A DNA stretch of 64,000 nucleotides from Halostreptopolyspora alba (lineage in GTDB: Bacteria; Actinomycetota; Actinomycetes; Streptosporangiales; Streptosporangiaceae). Of this stretch, positions 27,060-35,492 are shown piece after piece. The position numbers and the translations under genes are program-made. The stretch is taken from positions 119,347-183,346 of the forward strand of contig RJMB01000008.1 in NCBI GenBank assembly GCA_003725585.1. The letters run 5' to 3'. How positions within the stretch are numbered: the stretch's first letter is position 1; each line of letters begins with the position of its first letter. The notes below the pieces were generated by a model that was not told where the DNA came from, did no database searches, and saw only the letters and a list, made by a program, of their open reading frames with translations.

Positions 27060-27458
27060 CTAGAGGGCGAAGACGCCGTTGGTGTGGGTCGCCGCGAAAC
27101 AGGGGTTGGCGAACGTCTCCCGGTAGTCGATCGGGTCGCCGCGCCAGTCACCCCTGGCCGCGACGGTGACCGGCTGGTACACCAGCGTGCACACCGACTC
27201 CGTGGACGGCAGGTCGGCGAACTCCCCGCCGGTTTCCTCCAGCGCGGCGCACGCCTCGTCGACTCGGGGATGGGTCCCCCCGTTGGGGGAGCAGGCCAGG
27301 AGCGCTGTTGTCGGCTCGGCGTCCTCGCCACTACCGGTGACGGACAGCTGTATTCGGGCCCCCGCGGGAACGTCCGTGGCCAGCGCGCCCGGTGCGCCGA
27401 CCACGGGGCCGAGGGCGCCCGCCGCCAGTGCCGTGAGGGCTATCGCCGCCGTGCGCAT
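27060..27458 (-). CDS. SSI-family serine protease inhibitor (paralogue B)
   Basis: A 132-residue secreted inhibitor: signal peptide ending near ALA-TDV, then SSI domain with cysteines in LACSPNGGTHP, ACAAL, VCTLVY and NPCFA. Predicted P1-P1' is Leu-Val (CTLVY), unlike the Met-Glu of its neighbour, so the pair may block different proteases. The C-terminus GVFAL matches the SSI end. Same orientation as paralogue A with an 86-base gap. Confidence 0.92.
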   Translation of the reverse strand: MRTAAIALTALAAGALGPVVGAPGALATDVPAGARIQLSVTGSGEDAEPTTALLACSPNGGTHPRVDEACAALEETGGEFADLPSTESVCTLVYQPVTVAARGDWRGDPIDYRETFANPCFAATHTNGVFAL

Positions 27459-27665
27459 GGTGCCTCCGGTTGCGTGTGACCAATAAGATACACAACGTAG
27501 TTAAGCACGTGGTGGTCGTGGCGCACATCCGCTTTCGGAGGTTAGGGCTGGACTCCCCTCCGGTCGGCGTGTCGCCGCGGGGATCGGGCCGCGCCGATCG
27601 GAGACGGTAGTCTTAGCGCCACACAGCGGGTGACCGGCGCGCGACGTAGGAATCGGGGGATCCGT

Positions 27666-28043
27666 ATGCCGCGCGACACCGCGCCCTCACCGGCGATTCG
27701 GACGGTCTCCTGGGGGCGTATGGAAGTCGAGGGCCTCGCTCCGGGCAAGGACTTCACGCTTTTCCCGGGCGGCGGTCGGGAGTGGGACTGGGCGCGAAAC
27801 GGAACGCGACACAGTCCGGGAATCTGTATCGCCGACGTCGCCGAGCTGCTGGAACACGGCGCCACGGCGGTCGTGCTCTCCAGGGGTATGCGGCTGCGGC
27901 TCCAGGTGCCCGAGTCGACCCTGGCCTACCTCGCGCGGCACGACGTCACCGTGCACGTCGCCGAGACGACCGAGGCGGTCCGGCACTACAACGTGCTGGC
28001 CGAGACGGGGCCGGTTGGCGGGCTATTCCACTCCACCTGCTGA
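27666..28043 (+). CDS. Mth938-domain (DUF498) protein
   Basis: A 125-residue protein of the MTH938/NDUFAF3 fold: SWGRMEVEG start, FTLFPGGGREWDW, central ATAVVLSRGMRLRLQVPE and ending HVAETTEAVRHYN. No enzymatic activity is known; the human relative assists complex I assembly, bacterial role unclear. ATG 27666 is the likely start. Confidence 0.87.
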   Translation: MPRDTAPSPAIRTVSWGRMEVEGLAPGKDFTLFPGGGREWDWARNGTRHSPGICIADVAELLEHGATAVVLSRGMRLRLQVPESTLAYLARHDVTVHVAETTEAVRHYNVLAETGPVGGLFHSTC

Positions 28044-28120
28044 TTCCGCGTGGCGCGCGACGCCGCCTCATCTCACCCCGCGGCGCGGGAGACCTCGCCG
28101 GCGCCGGGGGGCGAGGGCGG

Positions 28121-28870
28121 TCAGGGAGTCAACGCGCGCGCGATGACCTCGGTACCCAACGTCTGGGAGAGCTCCTCGGCATCTCCGATGTGGCCGTTGT
28201 GTCCGGTGCGGGCGCGCAGCTCGCCCCGCAGGGCGTGGATCACGCGCTCGCTGCGCAGCGCCTCGGCGAGCGCCGCGGGGGCCAGGGCCTCGCGCCACGC
28301 GCGCAGCTCGGCGAGGCGCCCGTGTTCCACCGCCTCCTTGGTCAGGTGGAACAGCATGTCCACCGCGGCTTCCTGGGTTTCCTCATCGAGCAGGTCGACG
28401 TCGAGGATCAGCTGGGTGCTCGCCGCGTCCCCGTCGCCCAGGTGGTAAGCCTGCCACCTCCGGCCGTTGGTGAGAACCACCCAGGCGACCCCCTCCTCGA
28501 TGGCCTGCATGCGCGCCTGTCGCAGGTTGCGGGTGTCCAGGTTCTGGCCACACGGTTTGACCTCGACGAACGCGAAGAGCTCGCCGTCGACGAGAATTCC
28601 GTAGTCGACAGAGCCGCCGGAGGTGCGGTATTCCGTGGTCAGTTCGCCGTACTTGCTGAAGTTCAGGGCGTAACCCAGAAAATCGGCGACCAGAATCTGG
28701 GTGTCCCCCTCGTTCGCCTCGCGCGCGACGAGATCGGACAGGGGAGCGGAGAAGCGCTCCACAGCCCCGATGAGCCGCTCGCGGGCCTCGACCTCCCACT
28801 GTGGGGCGGGCTCCGCTTCGGTGTCGAACTCACCGGTTCTGGTCAAGATTTGGGTCGCGTCCGGATCCAT
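28121..28870 (-). CDS. Solo HsdR-N-like (PD-(D/E)XK) nuclease-domain protein
   Basis: A 249-residue protein resembling the N-terminal nuclease domain of type I restriction HsdR subunits, without the helicase part. The active-site set is SVDYGILVDGELFAFVEVK: Asp, then Glu-Val-Lys, with TEYRTSGG upstream and NGRRWQAY downstream. No hsdM or hsdS gene is nearby. The C-terminal ~80 residues are helical. It may be a stand-alone defence or DNA-processing protein, or a domesticated fragment. ATG 28870 has only a weak ribosome site. Confidence 0.8.
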   Translation of the reverse strand: MDPDATQILTRTGEFDTEAEPAPQWEVEARERLIGAVERFSAPLSDLVAREANEGDTQILVADFLGYALNFSKYGELTTEYRTSGGSVDYGILVDGELFAFVEVKPCGQNLDTRNLRQARMQAIEEGVAWVVLTNGRRWQAYHLGDGDAASTQLILDVDLLDEETQEAAVDMLFHLTKEAVEHGRLAELRAWREALAPAALAEALRSERVIHALRGELRARTGHNGHIGDAEELSQTLGTEVIARALTP

Positions 28871-29342
28871 AACTGCGCGGTGTCCATTCTAGGAAATTCC
28901 GGTCCGCGGGCGTGCCCCCGAACAAAGTCCGCGAAAGACAATAACTCGTGACCTCGAATTGCGCAAAACCGGTCCCCCTCCGATGCGGGCCGGTCACGTT
29001 GTCGAGGGGAGGATGGGTGGCTCCGGTCACGATCCTGGGACCGGGTGGGTGTCGGGCTCGCGCGGGTAGCGATGTCGTGCCTGAACCCCGACCCCCGCAA
29101 CAGCCGTGCCCGCGACACGCCGGTGCCCGGCGGGACTCGGGTCCGGCTGTTGCGGGGGGACCAGCACCGGCCCGACGCGGCACCGTGGATGCCCCGCCGG
29201 GCTGGAACAGCGCCTCGCTGCCCCGCGTTGCACCGTTGGCGGCCCCCGGTTGTGGCGGTCATTGGCGTGGGCGCCATCATGGGGGAACTCACGGGACCCT
29301 CGGGGCCTGTAGACACGTGCATCGCGAAGCGAGGAGCTGACC
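28871..29342. other. Divergent intergenic region with a large inverted repeat
   Basis: 472 bases between the leftward nuclease gene and panD. No convincing coding frame. It holds the 15-base inverted repeat described separately and the panD ribosome site GAGGAG just before 29343. Confidence 0.5.
29092..29158. repeat. 15-bp inverted repeat with inner hairpin
   Basis: CCCCCGCAACAGCCG (29092-29106) and CGGCTGTTGCGGGGG (29144-29158) are perfect complements. The 37-base loop contains its own stem GCCGGTGCCCGGC. It is far from any stop codon, so termination is less likely than an RNA or DNA regulatory structure or a mobile palindrome. Confidence 0.65.
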
Positions 29343-29774
29343 GTGCAGCGCACCCTGATCAACGGAAAGATCCACCGGGCCACGGTGACCCAGGCCGACC
29401 TGCACTATGTCGGCTCGATCACCATCGACGCCGACCTCATGCGAGCGGCCGATCTCGTGGACGGCGAACAGGTCCACGTCGTCGACATCAACAACGGGAA
29501 CCGGCTCGTGACCTACGTGATCACCGGCGATCCCGGCAGCGGCGTGATCGGGATCAACGGGGCCGCCGCCCACCTCGTCAGTCCCGGGGACCTGGTCATC
29601 ATCATGGCCTACGCGCTCGTCGACGACGCCGAGCGCGCGTCTCACACACCCCATGTCGTGCACGTCGACTCCGCCAACCGCGTCGTGGAACTGGGTGACG
29701 ATCCGGCCGAGCCGGTGCCCGGCTCCGGCCTGCGCTCCGGCGCTGGCGAGAGGCGCGTCCACGAACGGGCCTAG
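29343..29774 (+). CDS. panD: Aspartate 1-decarboxylase
   Basis: A 143-residue pyruvoyl enzyme making beta-alanine for pantothenate and CoA. Self-cleavage site Gly24-Ser25 is exact (YVGSITID), with K9 and H11 in the N-terminal segment, [20 protein letters not shown] in the core. The C-terminal ~25 residues extend beyond the compact fold. GTG 29343 sits behind GAGGAG. No other pantothenate genes (panB, panC) are adjacent. Confidence 0.96.
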   Translation: MQRTLINGKIHRATVTQADLHYVGSITIDADLMRAADLVDGEQVHVVDINNGNRLVTYVITGDPGSGVIGINGAAAHLVSPGDLVIIMAYALVDDAERASHTPHVVHVDSANRVVELGDDPAEPVPGSGLRSGAGERRVHERA

Positions 29775-30258
29775 CTCCGCCGCGGGGGTCGAGGGCGGGC
29801 GGGCCACGATCACGGTTGCGCACGACACCGCCAAGTGCCTACCCGGCCGCGCTGTCGGCGCCGCACCAGCATACGGCCTGCGCAGGTGGTCGGTGTCGGT
29901 GCGCAACCGGGAGACGAGCGCGGTTCCGCCGCGGCGAGCACAGACGCTCCGGCCGAACCGGCCTCGGCGGAGCATCGTCACGCGGGCGCCGATCCGGGGC
30001 GGAGCGTGCGGGGGCACACCGGGAGATAGGTGGGACGCGGCCAAGACGTGATGGGCGGAACCCACCGTCGGACTGTTCGTCGGAATGAACCGTCACACTT
30101 GTGGCCTGGGATATTCCACGCGTAAGGGCTTGACATCGCACATGCGTTAACGTGTCCTTTAAAAGTGTAGGTAACGTTTGAAGCTTCGTTCGAGAGCTGA
30201 ACGGTGGTCCAGTCCTTGCCGCCCGGATGTGCTCACACGAGTACAGGGAAGTGCGGAC
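29775..30258. other. Intergenic upstream of STAS gene
   Basis: 484 bases without a convincing gene. A TTGACA hexamer lies at 30130-30135, in a locally AT-richer stretch (30110-30180), but I see no matching -10 at the usual spacing. This is the likely promoter area for the STAS gene at 30259. Confidence 0.45.
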
Positions 30259-30675
30259 ATGACGCGGACGGTAATCAAGCGGAGGCTGTCGTTCTCGGAT
30301 GGCGCGGGCCATGGTGTGGTCGAACTGACGGGCGAACTCGACCTGGCGGGCATGCCCTGTTTGGAACGGATAGCCGAAGTGGTGGTCAGGCGAGGTACGC
30401 GGTGGCTTGTCCTGGATCTCAGATACCTGGAGTTCTGTGACGTAGCTGGGCTGCGCGCACTGCTGACCTTGCAGGACACCCTCGCGCGACACGATGTGTC
30501 GCTCGCGCTGGTGAACGTGCCGGCCCACGTAACCCGCGTGATGACCGCGACCAGACTCGACAGCTTCTTCACCGTCATCACCCAGCCAACCGCTCTCGAG
30601 GAGCGGGGCATGGTACGACACAGCCGGTCAGCCGCGTCCCACCCTCGTCCGCCCGATTCACGTCCGGTGGCGTGA
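30259..30675 (+). CDS. STAS-domain anti-anti-sigma-like protein lacking the phosphoserine
   Basis: A 138-residue protein with an STAS domain (residues ~5-115): VVELTGELDLAG, WLVLDLRYLEFCDVAGLRAL. In SpoIIAA-like antagonists the loop reads Asp-Ser-Ser/Thr-Gly and the second is phosphorylated by the anti-sigma kinase; here it is Asp61-Val-Ala63-Gly, so no such phosphorylation is possible. It could be constitutively active or a structural adaptor. The ~25-residue tail is Pro/Ser/Arg-rich. It is followed by two GAF-ANTAR regulators. Confidence 0.87.
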   Translation: MTRTVIKRRLSFSDGAGHGVVELTGELDLAGMPCLERIAEVVVRRGTRWLVLDLRYLEFCDVAGLRALLTLQDTLARHDVSLALVNVPAHVTRVMTATRLDSFFTVITQPTALEERGMVRHSRSAASHPRPPDSRPVA

Positions 30676-31069
30676 ACGGGGCCGGAGCGTCTCAGGGGCG
30701 GTGTCAACGCTGGCGAGCGGTTGGTTGGCACGCCTTGGGGAGCGGAGCGACGACCGTGTTATGAGGTCGCGTACCAATAGGGCCACGCCTCCGGGGACGT
30801 GCCGAACGCCGGGAGTGTGTTTCGGTGTCGAGCCGAGGTGGTGAACTGCGAAGTACTGTCTCGGAAAGAATGAGGCCGGAGTAGGCTGTTCTGGGCGGCG
30901 GTACGACTCCGGAGTGTAGACTCGCGAGTGAGCGGTTTAAGTGAACATTTGGAGACCGCCCGTAACCTGTCGGTCAATCCGGACCCTGTTGCGCTCTCCG
31001 GTTCGCGAGCGGGAAGTCCCGTCGGACGGAGTAGTGTCATGCGATACCTGAACACCGGACAGCGCGCTC
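30676..31069. other. Intergenic between STAS and GAF-ANTAR genes
   Basis: 394 bases with lower GC than average around 30930-30970 (GGTTTAAGTGAACATTT). Probable promoter region of the gene at 31070. I could not fit a standard sigma consensus with correct spacing and see no terminator. Confidence 0.4.
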
Positions 31070-31828
31070 GTGTTCGCGCAGGGCCACGTCACCGACGGCT
31101 TCTCGTGTTTTCTCGTGGCTGATCTGGGGCGGTTGGCGCGGCTACACGCCAGGCTGTTGGCCGCGGGCGACGACCAGGGGCCCGTCGCGGGAGAAGAGCT
31201 GTGTCGGACGTGCGTCGAGGCGCTTCCCATCGACGGTGCGGCGATCTCGATGATGGTTGACGAGGGGCGGCGAGGGACGGTGGCGACCAGTGACGCGGTC
31301 GCGGACCGTATCGAGCATCTGCAGTTCGGCCTGGGTGAGGGGCCGTGTATCGAGTCGTTCACGACCAGAAGACCGGTGCTGGTAGCGGACTGGGCCGATG
31401 AGTCGTGGCGCTGGCCGGCCTTCGCCGATGGGCTGGAAGCCGGTTCGGTGGGAGCGATCTTCGCCCTGCCACTGCAGATCGGTGCGATCACCATCGGGGT
31501 TCTGGATCTCTACCGCACCACCCCCGGCCCGTTGGACTCCGCGCTCGGCGACGCGTTACTGGCCGCGGACACGGTGACCCTGGCCGTGCTGGACGCGCAC
31601 GAGCGCGGCCCGGGCGACGACGGGGGCCCCGGCGAAGAGCGGTTCTCGATCCCGCTGAGTCAGACCGAGATTCACGTGTACCAGGCGACCGGACTGATCA
31701 GCGGTGAGTTGGAAGTATCGCTCGAGGAGGCGTTCGCGCGGCTGCGAGCCCATGCGTTCGCTCACAATCGGCTGGTCGGAGACACGGCCCGCGACATTCT
31801 CACCAGGCGACTGCGTCTAGACGACTAG
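31070..31828 (+). CDS. GAF-ANTAR regulator A
   Basis: A 252-residue regulator: GAF sensor domain (~35-170; ELCRTCVEALPIDGAAISMM, LGEGPCIESF, VGAIFALPLQIGAITIGVLDLYR) and C-terminal ANTAR (~190-250; IHVYQATGLISGELEVSLEEAFARLRAHA). ANTAR proteins bind two-stem-loop RNAs and prevent termination, so this likely controls transcription after initiation in response to a GAF ligand. The start is uncertain (GTG 31070 or GTG 31115). A related gene follows at 31911. Confidence 0.88.
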   Translation: MFAQGHVTDGFSCFLVADLGRLARLHARLLAAGDDQGPVAGEELCRTCVEALPIDGAAISMMVDEGRRGTVATSDAVADRIEHLQFGLGEGPCIESFTTRRPVLVADWADESWRWPAFADGLEAGSVGAIFALPLQIGAITIGVLDLYRTTPGPLDSALGDALLAADTVTLAVLDAHERGPGDDGGPGEERFSIPLSQTEIHVYQATGLISGELEVSLEEAFARLRAHAFAHNRLVGDTARDILTRRLRLDD

Positions 31829-31910
31829 AGATAACGGACTAGCATGAACTTATTCGCGGATTCCTCCAGTAGCGCTGTGTCGCCTCGGGGAGCATTGGGG
31901 AGGTGGGGAG

Positions 31911-32627
31911 GTGACTCGTGAACAGCGGCTGGTAGGTGCCTTCGTTGAGATGGCCGATACGCTCGTTGCCGACTTCGATGTCGCCGAACTGCTACATCAG
32001 CTCGCCGAACACTGCGTCGAACTGCTCGGTGCTACGGCGGCGGGGTTGTTGCTCGCCGATGAGCGGGGAACGCTTCACATCGTGGCCGCCTCTACCGAGA
32101 AGACCCGGCTTCTTGAGCTGTTCCAGGTGCAGAATGACGAGGGTCCGTGCCTGGACTGCTTCGCCTCCGGTGAGCCCGTCAGTGTCCCGGACCTGGCCGA
32201 CGCGATGGAACGGTGGCCCATCTTCGCCGCTCACGCGCGGGAGCAGGATTTCGCCTCGGTACACGCACTGCCGCTGCGACTACGCGGCGAGATGGTCGGT
32301 GCGCTCAACCTGTTCGGCGTCACTCCCGCCCCCCTGTCTAAGGCTGATCTCGAGGTCGCCCAAGGTCTCGCCGACGTCGCCACGATCGGCATCCTCCAGG
32401 AGCGCGCCCTTCGCCGTAGCTACACGCTCACCGAACAGCTCCAACACGCGCTCAACAGCCGCGTGGTCATCGAGCAGGCCAAGGGCGTCCTGGCCGGACG
32501 CGAGGGCATTGACGTCGATGAGGCCTTCAGTAGGATCCGTTCCCACGCCCGGTCCAACAACCTGCGTCTGACCGAACTCGCCCGCGAGATCGCCACCGGC
32601 CAGCTCAAGGAGCGTCTCAGCTCCTAG
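31911..32627 (+). CDS. GAF-ANTAR regulator B
   Basis: A 238-residue paralogue: GAF domain (~15-160; LAEHCVELLGATAAGLLLADERG, DEGPCLDCFASGEPVSV, VGALNLFGVTPAPLS) and ANTAR (~170-236; ALNSRVVIEQAKGVLAGREGIDVDEAFSRIRSHA), the latter with a better consensus (VIEQAKG) than regulator A. RNA-binding antitermination is the expected activity. The GTG at 31911 directly follows a GGGGAG run. The two ANTAR genes are collinear, 82 bases apart. Confidence 0.9.
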   Translation: MTREQRLVGAFVEMADTLVADFDVAELLHQLAEHCVELLGATAAGLLLADERGTLHIVAASTEKTRLLELFQVQNDEGPCLDCFASGEPVSVPDLADAMERWPIFAAHAREQDFASVHALPLRLRGEMVGALNLFGVTPAPLSKADLEVAQGLADVATIGILQERALRRSYTLTEQLQHALNSRVVIEQAKGVLAGREGIDVDEAFSRIRSHARSNNLRLTELAREIATGQLKERLSS

Positions 32628-32714
32628 CCTCAGTCCCTGGATGTAGCCGGCCGCCACATTGGCCACATTCGGACCGGTCCAGGATCGGCCCCAGCGGGTA
32701 GGGCACTTCCCGTC

Positions 32715-32966
32715 ATGGCGGCATATGAGGACGATTCCGAGCGGCGCCGGTTGGCCGCGTACATCCAGTGGCAGAAGCAGGACGCCTGGCTCGTCGTGTG
32801 GGGCCCCTACACCCGCCGGTTCTGGGCCTACGCCCGCTGGCCGCTGCCGCCCGGCGGCGCGGTCGTATCGGGACAAGACGCCGACACGCTCTATGCCGAG
32901 ATGCGCCGTGTCGAGCGCGAGAACGGCTTCCTGCGGTGGCGCCACGGCTGGTTCACGGGCGAGTGA
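32715..32966 (+). CDS. Small hypothetical protein, Trp/Arg-rich
   Basis: An 83-residue soluble protein with many aromatic residues (YIQWQKQDAWLVVWGPYTRRFWAYARW) and a helical end (AEMRRVERENGFLRWRHGW). Codon third positions are strongly G/C, supporting a real gene. I do not recognise the family. It follows the ANTAR genes after 87 bases. Confidence 0.6.
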   Translation: MAAYEDDSERRRLAAYIQWQKQDAWLVVWGPYTRRFWAYARWPLPPGGAVVSGQDADTLYAEMRRVERENGFLRWRHGWFTGE

Positions 32967-33072
32967 GGGGCCGAGCCCCGCTCGGTGCGCGCCCGTCGCG
33001 GGGAGCTCCGTTGTCACCCGGGGCGCGGCCCGCTTCGTCGCTGACCGTGAGACTCGCCCGCCAGTGGCGGGA

Positions 33073-33939
33073 TCATGGGGCGACACTGGGGTCGCGTAGC
33101 CAGTTCTGGAGCTCCTCGTGCCGCTCCGAGTCGGCCTTGAGGGGGCAGGTCACGCAGAATCCGTGTTCGGGGTCCGCCTTGTAGTCGAAGCAGCAGGTGC
33201 CACGGACCGCCCACGTTCCGCGCGGGTGCTCCTCGCGGAACGGAAAGATACGCGGCCGGGAGCGGGTGCGCGCCCCCGCCTTGATCAGGGCCTCACCGAG
33301 CCGGCTGGCGCGGCTCCAGGCCGCCCCCGCGTCGTGCCCCAGGAACCGGGCCGGGTTGAGCATGTAGAAGTGCAGGATGTCGAGCACCCACCCCCACAGG
33401 GTTCGCGCGCCGACGCGGGTGTGCCGCGAGACACCGTCGATGATGGGGGAGAAGGCGTGCACCATGTACTCCGCGGTCAGCGTCTCCTGCTCGGACTCGT
33501 TGGCCACCACGACTGTGTCGGGGTGGCCGGCGGCGGGATCGTCGGGCAGCACGGCCATCCGGACTCTGGTCAGAGTGGGGGTGCCGAAGCTGCCGTCGGA
33601 CAGCGACGGGAACCAGAGATGCTCACGTTCGAGTAGCGGTGCGCGGCCGGTCAGGTAGAGCCCGGCAGCGACCAGGAAGATCGGTTCGCGCAGCAGGGCG
33701 CGCTGGAACCGCGTGCTGTTCGGCAGCGTGTGGCCGGGGCCGTGCTGTGCGGTGTAGCGGTCGAAGAGTACGGCGATGTCACCCTCGGCGGCCATCAGGT
33801 CGGTGCGGTGCCAGGTCTCGGTCCCGTGGCGCTGGGGCACCGACCGGAAGCCGGCGGCGCGGATATCGGGCAGAGGCGCGAACCGTAGGGGAGCGCAGGC
33901 CTCCATCACCGCTTGGAGTGGATGCTCCGTCGGGGCCAT
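33073..33939 (-). CDS. FhuF-like ferric-siderophore reductase (2Fe-2S)
   Basis: A 288-residue cytosolic reductase releasing iron from siderophores. The C-terminal cysteine set, RGTCCFDYK then FCVTCPLK (Cys-Cys-x11-Cys-x2-Cys), binds the unusual 2Fe-2S cluster of FhuF, here one residue longer than the E. coli spacing. ATG 33939 follows AGGAAGGGTGG. An iron box at 34053-34071 lies upstream, supporting repression by a DtxR/IdeR-type regulator when iron is plentiful. Siderophore transport genes are not in the window. Confidence 0.9.
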   Translation of the reverse strand: MAPTEHPLQAVMEACAPLRFAPLPDIRAAGFRSVPQRHGTETWHRTDLMAAEGDIAVLFDRYTAQHGPGHTLPNSTRFQRALLREPIFLVAAGLYLTGRAPLLEREHLWFPSLSDGSFGTPTLTRVRMAVLPDDPAAGHPDTVVVANESEQETLTAEYMVHAFSPIIDGVSRHTRVGARTLWGWVLDILHFYMLNPARFLGHDAGAAWSRASRLGEALIKAGARTRSRPRIFPFREEHPRGTWAVRGTCCFDYKADPEHGFCVTCPLKADSERHEELQNWLRDPSVAP

Positions 33940-34052
33940 GTGCGGGCCACCCTTCCTGCGCCAGAGAGTGTGCGCTCCACCACGAGACGAGGACCGGTCG
34001 GTGCGCGACCGGTCGCGCGTATCACCGCTGGGCACGTATACGCCGTGCCTCA

Positions 34053-34071
34053 TTAGATGAGGCTACCCTAA
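34053..34071 (-). promoter_or_regulatory. Iron box (DtxR/IdeR/DmdR-type operator)
   Basis: TTAGATGAGGCTACCCTAA matches 16 of 19 positions of the actinobacterial iron-box consensus TTAGGTTAGGCTAACCTAA. It lies 113 bases upstream of the siderophore-reductase start codon. Confidence 0.8.
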
Positions 34072-34204
34072 CGCATTTCACGTGAGCAATCGCCCCTCCC
34101 GAACCACGGAACACACTCGTGTCGTACACGCGTGGGCACGGCACGCACGGGCGGGGAAGCCAAGCGGAGCGCGCACCGCCACGGCGGCGCGCGCGGGAGC
34201 CAGG

Positions 34205-35383
34205 TCAGCGCAGCGTAACCAGATGGTGCCGCACCAGGGCCCGCACGACCCGCGAGGTCGTAGCGACATCGGTTCCCGAGAGCTCGGCGAGCTTGCCCAC
34301 CGTGGTGACACGCTCGTTGGCGATCGTGGCGAGAACCGGCTCGGCCACCGCGGGGAAACGGAACCGCTTGCCCGAGACGGTGAGCGAGACACTCTCGTCG
34401 TCGCACTCCATCGGCGGGGTGAGCAGGGGAACGAACTCCACCCGGGTTTCGGCGGTGGGTTCGGACCCGTCCACCGCCCACGGCAGCGAGAACGACTGGC
34501 GACGCGGGAACCGGGAGTCGCGCTCGGCCAACAGCGCGTCGACGTCGTGCCGCTCGGCGAGGCCGACCAGCTCCCGGACCAGCTCCTCGTGGTGTCTGGC
34601 GCGTTCCTCGCTCGACGCGAACCGCGGCAGGTCGCGGCGGAGGAACTCGACCTCGTGCAGCTGGTCCAGCAGTGACCGCACCCAGTCGACTCCGGTGGCG
34701 CGGGTGAAGCCGAAGGTCAGGTGCATGCTGACGTCACCGGTGCCCTTGACGGTGTGCCACCAGCCCCGCGGCACGTGCAGCACGTGTCCCGGGCGCAGCA
34801 CGCCCTCCCAGACGACTCCCTCGGGTGGCTCGTGGCTGTGGTCGGAGTCGACCCTCATCGGGTGGCGTCGGCTGCCCTGGCCGTGCACCTGCCACGCCTT
34901 GCTCCCGGCCACCTGGACGATGAACGTGTCGTGGTCGTCCCAGTGGGTGTCGAAACCGTGGGAGTCGCCCCATATGAGGTAGAGATTCGCCTGGGCGCGT
35001 TCGCGGACGAGGCGCATCAGGTCGTCGGCGGCGTCACGGATGGGCGGGTGCAGCCGATCGACCGCGTCCAACACCAGGCTCGCGCCTTCGCGAAGCTCTC
35101 GATACAGCGCGTCGGGCCGGATCACGTCGCGGGAAGCGCGCGACGCCTCGCCGGCCTCGGTGTAGCGAGCGACGGGAACCGGGGCGCCCTCGCGGTGTAG
35201 GCGAGCTCGAGGCGGTTCCAGCGCGCGGGTGGCGAGAATCTCGCTGAGATCGCCGAAGGTCAGCAGGTCTCGGACGGCCTCCTCGCCCAGGTCGGCGAAC
35301 ACGATGTCCTCCGACAGCCTGGTGCGCATCAGGTCGTCACCGACGACCGCGCGCAGCGATTCGGTGAACAGGCGATCGGTCAC
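34205..35383 (-). CDS. Cupin_4/JmjC-type oxygenase (ribosomal-oxygenase-like)
   Basis: A 392-residue Fe(II)/2-oxoglutarate-type oxygenase. The metal triad is intact: His147-x-Asp149 in THWDDHDTF and His210 in PRGWWHTV, with KAWQVHG supplying the 2-oxoglutarate-side Lys. Downstream comes a dimerisation segment and, from about 340, a winged-helix end (TTVGKLAELSGTDVATTSRVVR) as in bacterial ribosomal oxygenases (YcfD/RoxA). Those hydroxylate ribosomal protein L16. Here it follows a tiny acidic peptide gene (start 35600) and a peptidase gene in one operon, so that peptide is an alternative substrate. Confidence 0.85.
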   Translation of the reverse strand: MTDRLFTESLRAVVGDDLMRTRLSEDIVFADLGEEAVRDLLTFGDLSEILATRALEPPRARLHREGAPVPVARYTEAGEASRASRDVIRPDALYRELREGASLVLDAVDRLHPPIRDAADDLMRLVRERAQANLYLIWGDSHGFDTHWDDHDTFIVQVAGSKAWQVHGQGSRRHPMRVDSDHSHEPPEGVVWEGVLRPGHVLHVPRGWWHTVKGTGDVSMHLTFGFTRATGVDWVRSLLDQLHEVEFLRRDLPRFASSEERARHHEELVRELVGLAERHDVDALLAERDSRFPRRQSFSLPWAVDGSEPTAETRVEFVPLLTPPMECDDESVSLTVSGKRFRFPAVAEPVLATIANERVTTVGKLAELSGTDVATTSRVVRALVRHHLVTLR

Positions 35384-35492
35384 GGAACCGGTCCTCCTCG
35401 GGCGCTGGTCGGGGGTGGGTGGCCGCCGGGGCGAGCGGGCCCCGGCGGCCGGGTCGACGTCGGTGGGTCGAATGGTTGCGGTTCGTCGCCGT

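Noticed and set aside
30130..30175. Sigma-70 or SigB/SigF promoter upstream of the STAS gene
   Set aside because: TTGACA and GGTAAC blocks are present, but spacing to a partner element does not fit either consensus.
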